Of a stretch of 64,000 nucleotides of DNA, positions 23,855 through 32,491 are shown piece after piece; position 1 is the first letter of the stretch; each line of letters opens with the position of its first letter. The notes beneath the pieces were generated by a model that did not search any database, was not told the DNA's origin, and saw only the letters and a program-made list of their open reading frames with translations. The stretch is from Stella humosa (GTDB lineage Bacteria > Pseudomonadota > Alphaproteobacteria > ATCC43930 > Allostellaceae): positions 5,066,001-5,130,000 of the forward strand of contig NZ_AP019700.1 in assembly GCF_006738645.1 (NCBI RefSeq), given 5' to 3'. The translations under genes were made by a program, and so were the position numbers.

Positions 23855-26679
23855 GCGCCGACGATACGGGCGCCGGCGGGTTCGAGGAGCAGGGTTTCCT
23901 CGGGCCGCTGCCGCTGCTCTCACCAGCACAATGCGCGCTCGTCCTGCGCCATGACGCGGCCGGCCTGCATCCGCCGCCGCTGGACTGGAACAAGGGCCGG
24001 GCGGCCAGCGATCCGTTCTTTGCGCGCGTCGCAGGGCTGCCGCCGCTGCTCGACCTCCTGCGCCCCCTGCTGGGCCCGGACATCGTGCTCTGGGGTGCCT
24101 CGATCGTGCGCCGCGCCCGGGGCCAGGTGCATGACTGGCATACCGATATCGAGACGGCGGCCCCGGACGGCCGCTTCGTATCCGTCTGGATCGGCCTGGA
24201 GAATACCACCCGGCAGTCCGGACTGGGGCTGGTCGCCCGCTCCCACCGGCTGCCGCGGACGATCCAGGAGGAACTGCATCGCCGCGGCCTCAGGCGCGGT
24301 GTGCTGGACGACGAGTGCATCCTGGCGATCGCCCGAGAGATCGATCCCGCCGCCGAGTTGGCATTCCCGCCGGTGGTGGACGGGCAGGCGATCGTCTTCC
24401 ACGGGCGGACCTGGCACGGCTCGCACAACGGCCAGGGCGGGGCACCGCGCAGCGCCCTGCTGCTGCAATACGCGGCCGCCGACACGCCCGTCCGCATCCT
24501 CGATTCGACGCGGCTGGAATGGCCGTTCGCGTTTCTCGCCGAACCCCGGCCGCCGGTCGTTGCGGTCTGCGGCCAACTCGACCCGTCCATCAACCGGCCG
24601 GCCGACCCCCTGGGTGCGGAAGCATGGCCACCGCTGGGGAGCGGCGTCTTCACTCCGAACGGAATCGACCCGTCCCTGCCGCCGAAACCGTGGCAGGCTT
24701 TGCCGCTCTTCTCCGGCGCGGCCCAGACCGTCGCCTGCCTGACCTGCCACACCTCGGCCCTGGCACCGGCCCACAGCCCGCACCCGCCGCACAGCCATCT
24801 CGCCGAGGAACTGCTGGTCGTCCTCGATGGCGAGGCCGAACTGGTGCTGGCGGATTCGCCCGACGATCCCGCCCCTCGCCGGGAGCGATGCAGGCCGGGC
24901 ACCGTCGCCTACTTTCCCGCCTACCAGCACGCCACGATCCGCAATGTGGGCAGCACGCCGCTGCGATACGCGATGCTGCAATGGCACGGCGATCCGGTTG
25001 CGAGCGATACAACGCTTCCCGTCCGCATCGTCCAGCCCGATGGCGACGACGCTGCGGGCGCGGCCGTGCGGCACCGGCTGCTGTTCGAGCAGCCGACCGA
25101 TTTCCTCGGCAAGCTGCATGCCCACCGCACGACCATCGAGCCGGGCGGCGGCTATGCCGCCCATGCCGACCCGCACGACATCGCCATCATCGTCCTGTCC
25201 GGCCGGGTGCGGATCGTCGACGGCGGGGAAACGCCGATCGGCGCGGAAGCCGGCGCGGCCGTCTTCTTCCCGGCCGGTGCCGTGCATGGGATGGAGAACC
25301 CGGGCGCGGTGCCCGCCGTCTATCTGACTTTCGAATTCCATGCCGGCACCACGGAGGCGACCGGCGATCTGGTCGACCGCGAATGGTACCTCGCCACGAA
25401 CCCCGACGTCGCCGCCGCCGGCATCGACCCCGTCGACCATTACATGCAGTTCGGGGCAGCGGAGGGCCGCAAGCCCCGGCCGCCGGTCGATCGGCCGCGC
25501 ACGCTCGACGAGATGCTGTTCGACCGCGACTGGTACCTGGCCCAGAACCCCGACGTCGCGACGGCCGGGCTCGACCCGTTCGATCACTACATGGGCTTCG
25601 GGGCGGGCGAGGGCCGACATCCCTGCGCGGACTATCACTACCGGCTGATCGCCCGGTCGGGGCTGTTCGATGGCGATTGGTATCGCCGGCGGTATCCCGA
25701 CGCCGCCGCGTTCGACGGCGACCCCCTGCGGCACTATCTGGCCGTCGACGGCACACAAGGCCGGGCCGCCGGGCCGCAGTTCGACGGCGGGGCCTACCTG
25801 CGGGCCCACGCCGATGTCCGCCAGGCCGGCCTGCACCCATTGCTGCACTATCTCCGGTTCGGCCGGGCGGAGGGGCGATCGGGCACCCTTCCGGGCGACT
25901 GGAATCCGGACCCGGACCTGGCCCGGCGGGTGGACCGCTATCGCGCCCGGCCAGCGCAGGAGCACCGGCGCATCGCGATCTGCACGACGATTCTCGGCGA
26001 CTACGACACGCTGACGGTGCCGGACCGGCTGGATCCCGACATCGATCATGTCTGCTTCGCCGACAGGCCGATCGACGGGTACGGGGTCTGGTCGATGCGC
26101 GCGCCGCCCTGGCACCACCCGGACACCACCCGGATGGCGCGCTACATCAAGACCCACCTGCCCGTGCTGCTGGCCGGCTATGAAGCGATCGTCTGGGTGG
26201 ACGGCAATGTCCGGCTGCTGGGTGATGCGCGCCGCCATGTCGCGTGCGTCGTCGAAGCCGGGTGGGGAATCGGACTGGTGTCCCATCCGGAACGCCGCTG
26301 CATCTATGCAGAGGCCGAGCGATGCCTGGAACTCGGCGTCGATGATCCGGCGGCGGTGGATCGCCAGATGGCACGATACCGCGAGCTCGGCATTCCCGAA
26401 GACGCCGGCCTGCACGAGACGAACTTCATGGTCGTGCGGCCGCAGGAACCCGGCGTGGCCGAGGCCTTCGCGCTGTGGTGGGACGAGATCGCCGGCTTCA
26501 GCCGCCGCGACCAGCTATCCCTTGGGTGGGCCCTGCGCCGGTCGGGCGTTCGCCACGGCCTGCTGATGGAGCCGGGCACGTCGGTGCGGAACCATCCCGA
26601 CTTCGCCTACCTCACCCATGCGGAAAGCCGGACGCTACAGGTGCCGCGCTTCCTGACGGCGGCACCCGTTCCCGCCTGA
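23851..26679 (+). CDS. Fusion protein: PhyH dioxygenase, two cupins, four DWYL-NPDV repeats, DUF616 glycosyltransferase-like domain
   Basis: This 942-aa protein has four visible parts. Residues about 10-205 form a PhyH-type Fe/2-oxoglutarate oxygenase with H97, D99 (WHTD), H189 (TWHGS) and R200. Residues about 290-380 and 405-498 are two cupin barrels, the first with HPPHSHLAEELLVVLDGE and H360, the second with DPHDIAIIVLSGRVRI and PAGAVHG. About 509-676 hold four repeats of the type DWYL-x2-NPDVA-x-AG-x-DP-x2-HY-x3-G-x2-EGR. About 705-925 match the DUF616 (TOD1/MUCI70) glycosyltransferase-like domain: CTTILGDYDTL, CFADRP, RYIKTHLPVLL, VWVDGN (D784) and HETNFMVV. No signal peptide or membrane segment is seen. 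A TTG start overlaps the DppF stop. Product unknown; a soluble enzyme that hydroxylates and glycosylates a target is inferred only. Confidence 0.82.
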   Translation: MSADDTGAGGFEEQGFLGPLPLLSPAQCALVLRHDAAGLHPPPLDWNKGRAASDPFFARVAGLPPLLDLLRPLLGPDIVLWGASIVRRARGQVHDWHTDIETAAPDGRFVSVWIGLENTTRQSGLGLVARSHRLPRTIQEELHRRGLRRGVLDDECILAIAREIDPAAELAFPPVVDGQAIVFHGRTWHGSHNGQGGAPRSALLLQYAAADTPVRILDSTRLEWPFAFLAEPRPPVVAVCGQLDPSINRPADPLGAEAWPPLGSGVFTPNGIDPSLPPKPWQALPLFSGAAQTVACLTCHTSALAPAHSPHPPHSHLAEELLVVLDGEAELVLADSPDDPAPRRERCRPGTVAYFPAYQHATIRNVGSTPLRYAMLQWHGDPVASDTTLPVRIVQPDGDDAAGAAVRHRLLFEQPTDFLGKLHAHRTTIEPGGGYAAHADPHDIAIIVLSGRVRIVDGGETPIGAEAGAAVFFPAGAVHGMENPGAVPAVYLTFEFHAGTTEATGDLVDREWYLATNPDVAAAGIDPVDHYMQFGAAEGRKPRPPVDRPRTLDEMLFDRDWYLAQNPDVATAGLDPFDHYMGFGAGEGRHPCADYHYRLIARSGLFDGDWYRRRYPDAAAFDGDPLRHYLAVDGTQGRAAGPQFDGGAYLRAHADVRQAGLHPLLHYLRFGRAEGRSGTLPGDWNPDPDLARRVDRYRARPAQEHRRIAICTTILGDYDTLTVPDRLDPDIDHVCFADRPIDGYGVWSMRAPPWHHPDTTRMARYIKTHLPVLLAGYEAIVWVDGNVRLLGDARRHVACVVEAGWGIGLVSHPERRCIYAEAERCLELGVDDPAAVDRQMARYRELGIPEDAGLHETNFMVVRPQEPGVAEAFALWWDEIAGFSRRDQLSLGWALRRSGVRHGLLMEPGTSVRNHPDFAYLTHAESRTLQVPRFLTAAPVPA

Positions 26680-26700
26680 GCCCGTGCCCGCCTGAGCCCG
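26671..26700 (+). repeat. 14-bp direct repeat at the end of the fusion gene
   Basis: CCCGCCTGAGCCCG occurs at 26671-26684 and again at 26687-26700. The first copy contains the TGA stop of the fusion gene and the second repeats it, filling most of the 22-nt convergent gap. Likely a small replication-slippage duplication without function. Confidence 0.6.
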
Positions 26701-26701
26701 A

Positions 26702-27880
26702 TCAGACCCGGCGGTTGCGCAGGCGATCCTCCGGCCGGTCCCACATCAGGAAGTCCGGCCCCAGGCGGTCGATGCTGGGGCAGCCCATCTGTGCCATCGC
26801 CAGGTCGATCTCGCGCTTCAGGATGGCGATGGCACGGGCGGCACCGGGCTTGCCGGCGGCGGCCGTAGCATAGAGCGTGGCCCGCCCCATGAAGACGAAC
26901 TTCGCCCCCAGGCACTGGGCGATCAGTGCATCGCTGCCGCGGCGGATGCCGCCATCCAGCATGACCGTCATGCGATCGCCCACCGCCTCCGCCACGGCCG
27001 GCAGCACGTCGAGCGGGGCGGGCGAACGGTCGAGCTGCCGGGCGCCATGGTTCGACACCATGATGCCGTCGACGCCCAGGTCGGCGGCACGGGTGGCATC
27101 GTCGGGATGCATGATGCCCTTGAGCACCAGGTTGCGCGGCCACATGCGCCGCAGCTTCTCGACATCGGCCCAGGTCAGCGGCGGATAGGATTCGGCGACG
27201 ACGAAGTCCGCCACCTCATCGGCGCTGGCGCCCGGCTTGGCATAGGTGGCCCAGTTGTCGAACATGGGCGTGCCGGTGCGCATGTACTCCATCATCCAGC
27301 CCGGATGCAGCAGCGCCTCGAGCCGGGTGCGCAGCGACATCTTGAGGGGCCGGGCGAAGCCGTTGCGCACGTTGCGCTCGCGGTTCGAGGTGCAGGGCAC
27401 GTCCACCGTCAGCACCAGGGTCGACAGGCCGGCATCGCGCGCGCGGGCGACCATGCCCTCGGAGATGCTCCAGTTCCGCGCGGGATAGAGCTGGTACCAG
27501 CCATGCCCGGGCGCCACCCGGGCCAGGTCCTCGATCGAGCCGGTGGCGGTGCCCGACATGATGAAGGGGATGTCGGCCTCCTGCGCGGCCTCCGCCAGCA
27601 TCATGTCGGCACCTGGCCGGAAGAGGCCGGCGATGCCGGTCGGCGCGATGCCGAAGGGGCTGGCATATTCGCGCCCGAACAGCGTGGTCTTCTGCTGCCG
27701 CTTGCTGACGTCGACCATGAAGCGCGGCACGATCCGCCAGTTGCGGAAGGCGTCGACTGCCCGGTCCAGCCCGTCCTCGTCGTCGACGCCGCCCTCGATG
27801 AAGTCGTAGGCGATCTTCGGCAGTCGACGCTTGGCCATGCGGCGCAGATCGTCGAGGTTGATCGCTTGGTCGAGCTTCAT
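26702..27880 (-). CDS. FMN-dependent alpha-hydroxy acid dehydrogenase
   Basis: The 392-aa enzyme belongs to the LldD / glycolate oxidase / mandelate dehydrogenase family and oxidises an L-2-hydroxyacid to the 2-oxoacid. Visible landmarks are the N-terminal AYDFIEGGVDDEDG, FMN-binding APTGIAGLFRPGAD, LVLTVDVPC, the active-site VSNHGARQLDRSP (His-Gly-Ala-Arg), and the phosphate-binding LDGGIRRGSDALIAQCLGAKFVFMGRATLY. I place the start at 27880 (MKLDQAINLDD) because AGGGGG lies 6 nt upstream; an ATG six codons earlier is less likely. It is convergent with the fusion gene and divergent from the M20 peptidase. Confidence 0.9.
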   Translation of the reverse strand: MKLDQAINLDDLRRMAKRRLPKIAYDFIEGGVDDEDGLDRAVDAFRNWRIVPRFMVDVSKRQQKTTLFGREYASPFGIAPTGIAGLFRPGADMMLAEAAQEADIPFIMSGTATGSIEDLARVAPGHGWYQLYPARNWSISEGMVARARDAGLSTLVLTVDVPCTSNRERNVRNGFARPLKMSLRTRLEALLHPGWMMEYMRTGTPMFDNWATYAKPGASADEVADFVVAESYPPLTWADVEKLRRMWPRNLVLKGIMHPDDATRAADLGVDGIMVSNHGARQLDRSPAPLDVLPAVAEAVGDRMTVMLDGGIRRGSDALIAQCLGAKFVFMGRATLYATAAAGKPGAARAIAILKREIDLAMAQMGCPSIDRLGPDFLMWDRPEDRLRNRRV

Positions 27881-28109
27881 CGTTTCCCCCTGGGGCATTG
27901 CATTCCGGCGGCGCGGACTTGACGCCCGATTCCGGCTCTGGAAGCCGGCGGCCGACTCGACTGCCATTCTGGTTCGCCGCCGCCGGCCTTCCAAGGGGTT
28001 CCCGCTGGCCGGACGCGCCGGATTTGTCGTAGGGTCGGCTCCCGCCGCGCGCCCGACGAGGCCGCCCCCGCACCATCCGATCCGACCCCGAACCGCCGAG
28101 GCCCCCGCC
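27881..28109. other. Divergent intergenic region between hydroxyacid dehydrogenase and M20 peptidase
   Basis: This 229-nt gap should carry promoters for both directions. I see a TTGACG at 27919-27924 on the plus strand but no convincing -10, and a 5-bp hairpin CCGGC-tctggaa-GCCGG nearby. Several Arg/Pro-rich frames run through but none looks like a gene. Confidence 0.3.
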
Positions 28110-29510
28110 ATGTCCCGCACCGCGGTCATCCAGGAAATCGAACGCCATTTCGATTCCGGCGACTTCCATTCCGTCCTCGCCCGCCGCGTCGCCATCCCGA
28201 CCGAGAGCCAGAATCCCGATCGCCGGCCGGTGCTCTACCAGTACCTGACCGAGGAGATCGGCCCGGCGCTGACCGCAATGGGATATGCCTGCGAAGTGCT
28301 GGAGAACCCCGTTGCTGGCGGCCCGCCCTTCCTGATCGCAGAGCGGCGGGAGGACGACCGCCTGCCGACGGTGCTGACCTATGGCCATGGCGACGTCGTG
28401 CGCGGCCAGGAAGAGCAGTGGCGCAAGGGCAAGGGCCCGTGGCAGCTCGACATCGACGGCGAGCGGATCTATGGCCGCGGCACCGCCGACAACAAGGGCC
28501 AGCACACCATCAACATCGCCGCCATCGCCGCCGTCCTGAAGCTGCGCGGCCGGCTCGGCTTCAATTCCCGCATCCTGATCGACATGGGCGAGGAGGTGGG
28601 ATCGCCCGGCCTCAACGAATTCTGCGCGCTCCATCGCGCCCGGCTGGCGAGCGACGTGCTGATCGGCTCGGACGGGCCGCGCCTGCAGCCTGGCCAGCCG
28701 ACGCTCTACATGGGCACGCGCGGCGCCTTCAACTTCGACCTGTCCATCGACCTGCGCGATGGTGGCCACCATTCGGGCAACTGGGGCGGATTGCTGGCCA
28801 ATCCCGGCATCATGATGGCCCACGCGCTGGCCAGCCTGACGACGCCGTCGGGCGCGATCCGCGTGCCCGAGTGGCGTCCGGCGCCCATGACCAATTCCGT
28901 GCGCGAGGCCCTGTCCGGCCTGTCGGTCGATGGCGGCGCGGACGGGCCGCAGATCGATGCCGACTGGGGCGAGCCCGGCTTCTCGCCGGCCGAGCGGGTC
29001 TTCGGCTGGAACAGCTTCGAGGTGCTGGCGATGCGCACCGGCAACCCCGACAAGCCGGTGAATGCCATCCCGCCGCGGGCCACCGCCCATTGCCAGATCC
29101 GCTACGTCGTCGGCTCCGACCCGGAGGAGTTCCTGCCGGCGCTGCGCCGCTGGTTCGACACCCACGGCTTCCCGATGGTCGAGATCAAGCGCTCGCGCGG
29201 CGAGGCCGCACCGGCGACCCGGCTGGACCCGGAGCATCCCTGGGTGGTGTGGACGGCCGATTCCGTCGCCCGCACGCTGGGCGCGCGGCCGGCCCTGCTG
29301 CCCAACCTGGGCGGTACCCTGCCCAACCATGCTTTCGCCATCACGCTGGATACGCCGACCGTCTGGGTCCCCCACTCCTACGCCTCGTGCTCGCAGCACG
29401 CGCCGGACGAGCACATGCTGGCGCCGATCGCGCGCGAGGGCCTGCGCATGATGGCCGGCATCTTCTGGGACCTGGGCGAGGCTGCCACGCCGGCCCGGGC
29501 CGCCGCCTGA
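28110..29510 (+). CDS. M20-family metallopeptidase / deacylase
   Basis: The 466-aa protein is an M20 dizinc hydrolase of the dipeptidase/ArgE/DapE type. Metal ligands are visible in YGHGDVV (His-x-Asp), GTADNKGQHT (Asp), MGEEVGSPG (catalytic and ligand Glu), GSDGP (Asp) and HSYASCSQHAPDEH near the C-terminus (His). The lid domain includes DGGHHSGNWGGLLANP. It should cleave a peptide or N-acyl amino acid. It is followed 30 nt later by an amidase and then an M81 peptidase, and lies near a peptide importer, so a scavenging role is likely. Confidence 0.9.
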   Translation: MSRTAVIQEIERHFDSGDFHSVLARRVAIPTESQNPDRRPVLYQYLTEEIGPALTAMGYACEVLENPVAGGPPFLIAERREDDRLPTVLTYGHGDVVRGQEEQWRKGKGPWQLDIDGERIYGRGTADNKGQHTINIAAIAAVLKLRGRLGFNSRILIDMGEEVGSPGLNEFCALHRARLASDVLIGSDGPRLQPGQPTLYMGTRGAFNFDLSIDLRDGGHHSGNWGGLLANPGIMMAHALASLTTPSGAIRVPEWRPAPMTNSVREALSGLSVDGGADGPQIDADWGEPGFSPAERVFGWNSFEVLAMRTGNPDKPVNAIPPRATAHCQIRYVVGSDPEEFLPALRRWFDTHGFPMVEIKRSRGEAAPATRLDPEHPWVVWTADSVARTLGARPALLPNLGGTLPNHAFAITLDTPTVWVPHSYASCSQHAPDEHMLAPIAREGLRMMAGIFWDLGEAATPARAAA

Positions 29511-29540
29511 CCCCGAATAGCCGCTAGAGGAATTCCGCCC

Positions 29541-30974
29541 ATGTCCGAACTCGTCGAAACATCCGCGGTCGAGCTGCGCCGCCTGATCGGCACCCGCCAA
29601 CTGTCGCCGGTCGAACTGCTGGAAGCCTGCCTGGTGCGGATTTCCGAGGTGAACCCGACGCTGAACGCCGTGACGGCGATGTGCGTCGACCGCGCCCGCG
29701 ACGAGGCCAAGGCGGCCGAGACCGCGGTCATGCGCGGCGACGCGCTGCCGCCGCTGCATGGCTTGCCGGTCGGCATCAAGGACCTGAACGAGACGGGCGG
29801 CCTGAAGACCACCTGGGGCTCGCCGCTCTTCGCCGACCACGTCCCGGCCAAGGACGAGCGCATGGTGGCAGGCGTGCGCGCGGCCGGCGCCATCGTCGTC
29901 GGCAAGACCAACGTCCCCGAATGGGGGGCGGGCGCCAACACCAACAACCCGGTCTGGGGGCCGACCGGCAACGCCTTCGATCCGGCCCGCATCTGCGGCG
30001 GCTCGTCGGGCGGGTCGGGCGTGGCGCTCGCCACCTCGATGCTGCCGATCTGCACCGGCTCGGACACCGGCGGCAGCCTGCGCATCCCGGCCGCCTTCTC
30101 GGGCATCGTCGGCTATCGCCCGTCGCCCGGCCTGGTGCCGTCGGAGCGTCGCGGGCTCGGCTGGACCGCGCTCTCGGTGGTGGGGCCGATGGGCCGCACC
30201 GTCGCCGACACCTGCCTGCTGATGGAAGGCATGGTGTCGGACGACAGCCGCGACCCCTTCGCCGGGCCGGTCGATCCCGCCGCCTTCGGCCGGCCGGGCC
30301 GCTGCGACCTGTCGTCGATGCGCGTCGCCTTCTCCGAGGATCTCGGCTTCACGCCGGTCGACAACCGCATCCGCGCCACGTTCCGCGAGCGGGTCGACAT
30401 CTTCAAGCACATCTTCAAGACGGCCGATTGGCGCGCACCGGACATGGAAGGGGCGGACTTCGCCTTCGACACCATGCGGGCGCAGAATTTCCTGGCCTCC
30501 CACAAGGACCGCTACGAGAAGCATCGCGACAAGCTCGGCCCCAACATCGTCGCCAACTACGAGCAGGGGCTGACCTTCACGGCGCTCGACATCGCCGAGG
30601 GCCACAAGGCGCAGACGAAGCTCTATCGCGGCTTCCAGGATTTCTTCCGCGACTTCGACTTCCTGATCACCCCCACCGTGCCGGTGCCGCCCTTCCCGCT
30701 CGACGAACTCTACGTCACCCACATCAACGGCGAGCCGCTGCGCCACTATTTCCACTGGCTGGCGCTGACCTACGGCATCACGCTGACCGGCCACCCCGCG
30801 CTCAGCATGCCCTGCGGTCTGGAGCCGACCGGCACGCCGTTCGGGCTGCAGGTGATCGGCCCGGCCCGCGGCGACCTGAAGCTGCTGGCCTTTGCAAACG
30901 CGCTGGAGCAGGTGCTGGAAGGCGACGCCCGCACCGCCCGCCCGATCCCCGACCTCTCCCGGCTGAAGAAGTGA
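29541..30974 (+). CDS. Amidase (amidase signature family)
   Basis: The 477-aa protein has the amidase-signature Ser-cisSer-Lys triad: K80 in GLPVGIKDL, S155 in CGGSSGGSG and S179 in SDTGGSLRIPAAF. These enzymes hydrolyse a wide range of amides; GatA is excluded because no gatB or gatC is nearby and the C-terminal part differs. A GAGGAA ribosome site precedes the ATG at 29541. It sits between an M20 peptidase and an M81 peptidase with 30-nt and 11-nt gaps, so the three are probably co-transcribed. Confidence 0.93.
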   Translation: MSELVETSAVELRRLIGTRQLSPVELLEACLVRISEVNPTLNAVTAMCVDRARDEAKAAETAVMRGDALPPLHGLPVGIKDLNETGGLKTTWGSPLFADHVPAKDERMVAGVRAAGAIVVGKTNVPEWGAGANTNNPVWGPTGNAFDPARICGGSSGGSGVALATSMLPICTGSDTGGSLRIPAAFSGIVGYRPSPGLVPSERRGLGWTALSVVGPMGRTVADTCLLMEGMVSDDSRDPFAGPVDPAAFGRPGRCDLSSMRVAFSEDLGFTPVDNRIRATFRERVDIFKHIFKTADWRAPDMEGADFAFDTMRAQNFLASHKDRYEKHRDKLGPNIVANYEQGLTFTALDIAEGHKAQTKLYRGFQDFFRDFDFLITPTVPVPPFPLDELYVTHINGEPLRHYFHWLALTYGITLTGHPALSMPCGLEPTGTPFGLQVIGPARGDLKLLAFANALEQVLEGDARTARPIPDLSRLKK

Positions 30975-30985
30975 GCGACCCTGCC

Positions 30986-32470
30986 ATGCCGCGCCTCCTC
31001 GTCGTCCACATCTCCCACGAGACCAATACCTTCTCGAAGCTGAAGACCGACCTCGCCGCCTTCCAGCGCCGCATGTTCCATGTCGGCGATGCGTCGGTGA
31101 TCCAGGCGATGCGCGGCACCCGGACGGAGGTGGCGGGCTTCCTCGACGCCGCCGAGTCCTATGGCTGGCAGGTGCGGCTGCCGATCTCGGCCGCCGCCAC
31201 CCCCAACGGCACCGTGACGGCCGAAGCGTGGGAAGCCCTGACGACGCCCGTGCTCGACGCCCTGTCGGAGCCCTTCGACGGCATCCTGATCGCCTTCCAC
31301 GGCGCCATGGTGGCGGAGGGGGCCGACGATGCCGAGGGCTCTCTGCTGGCCAGCATCCGCGAGCGCATCGGGCCCAAGGTGCCGATCGCCATCACGCTCG
31401 ACCTGCATGCCAACGTGACCGAGGCGATGTGCCGCCACGCCGACATCGTGGTGGCCTATCGCACCTATCCGCATATCGACCAGTACGAGCGCGCCCAGCA
31501 GGCGGCCGCCCTGATGAAGCGGACCCTGGCCGGCGAAATCCACCCGCAGGCCCTGGTCGTCAGCCGGCCGACGCTGCTGGGCTTCGACGGCGGCAAGACC
31601 ACGATCGAAGGCGTGATGACCGAGGCGCTGCGCCGGGCCGATGCCTTCGAGCAGGAGCCGGGCATCCTCGTCGTCAGCGTCCATGCCGGCTTCACACGCT
31701 CCAACATCCACGATGCCGGGCCGTCCGTCGCCGTTACCCATGACGGGCAGCCGGAGCGTGCGCGCGCCATCGCCGACGAGCTGATGGAGTATTGCTGGCA
31801 GAACCGGACCAACAGCTCGACCCAGCGCATGACGGTGGGCGAGGCCGTGTCGATCGCCCGCCGGCCGGACGACAGCGGCCGGCCGCTGGTCCTGGCCGAC
31901 TACACCGACAATCCCGGCGGCGGCGGCTATGGCGACGCCACCAACCTGTTGCGCGGCCTGCTGGCGGGCGGCGTGAAGGATGTCGCGGTCTGTTCGATCA
32001 CCGATCCCGAGGCGGTCCTGGCCTGCCGCGCGGCCGGCGTCGGCACCACCGTCGAGCTTGCGATCGGCGGCAAGATCGATCCGGAGTTCGGCGGGCCGCC
32101 CTTGCAGGTGAAGGGTACGGTCAAGCACCTGGGGGCGGGCGAGGTCACGTTCGACGGGCCGATGTCGAAGGGCGTGCGCTCGAACATGGGCCACACCGCC
32201 GTCCTGCAGGTGGGCGAGATGGAGATCGTGCTCGCCACCAACCGCTTCCAGACGATCGACCGCCAGCACTTCCTCTCGGTCGGCATCGACCCCACGAAGA
32301 AGAACGTCCTCGTCGTGAAGTCCGCCCAGCATTTCCGCGCGACCTTCCAGCCGATGGCGCGCACCGTGCTGACGGTCGACACCGGCGCCCTGACCACGCC
32401 GGAGCTGACCAGGTTCGATTTCTCCAACATCCGCCGGCCGATCTGGCCGTTCGACGCCGACGCGGCTTGA
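30986..32470 (+). CDS. M81-family metallopeptidase (MlrC-like)
   Basis: The 494-aa protein belongs to the M81/DUF1485 family, whose known member MlrC degrades opened microcystin peptides; most members in soil proteobacteria have unknown peptide or amide substrates. Zinc-ligand motifs appear in HISHETNTFS near the N-terminus, LDLHANVT and YRTYPHIDQYER. The C-terminal MlrC domain has LADYTDNPGGGGYGDATNLLRGLL. It is the last gene of the M20-amidase-M81 set and is convergent with the kinase cluster across a 21-nt gap. Confidence 0.9.
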   Translation: MPRLLVVHISHETNTFSKLKTDLAAFQRRMFHVGDASVIQAMRGTRTEVAGFLDAAESYGWQVRLPISAAATPNGTVTAEAWEALTTPVLDALSEPFDGILIAFHGAMVAEGADDAEGSLLASIRERIGPKVPIAITLDLHANVTEAMCRHADIVVAYRTYPHIDQYERAQQAAALMKRTLAGEIHPQALVVSRPTLLGFDGGKTTIEGVMTEALRRADAFEQEPGILVVSVHAGFTRSNIHDAGPSVAVTHDGQPERARAIADELMEYCWQNRTNSSTQRMTVGEAVSIARRPDDSGRPLVLADYTDNPGGGGYGDATNLLRGLLAGGVKDVAVCSITDPEAVLACRAAGVGTTVELAIGGKIDPEFGGPPLQVKGTVKHLGAGEVTFDGPMSKGVRSNMGHTAVLQVGEMEIVLATNRFQTIDRQHFLSVGIDPTKKNVLVVKSAQHFRATFQPMARTVLTVDTGALTTPELTRFDFSNIRRPIWPFDADAA

Positions 32471-32476
32471 GCCATT

Positions 32477-32488
32477 CCCCGGAAGGGG
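32477..32488. other. Short hairpin between convergent transcripts
   Basis: CCCC-ggaa-GGGG lies in the 21-nt gap between the convergent M81 and kinase genes. It may help end transcription in both directions, but it is short and has no T-run, so the call is weak. Confidence 0.25.
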
Positions 32489-32491
32489 CCG

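Noticed and set aside
27216-30794. A 1192-codon open frame on the minus strand, antisense to the M20 peptidase and amidase
   Set aside because: It is Arg/Ala/Gly/His-rich without domains and lies opposite two clear enzyme genes; such frames are expected from high third-position GC.
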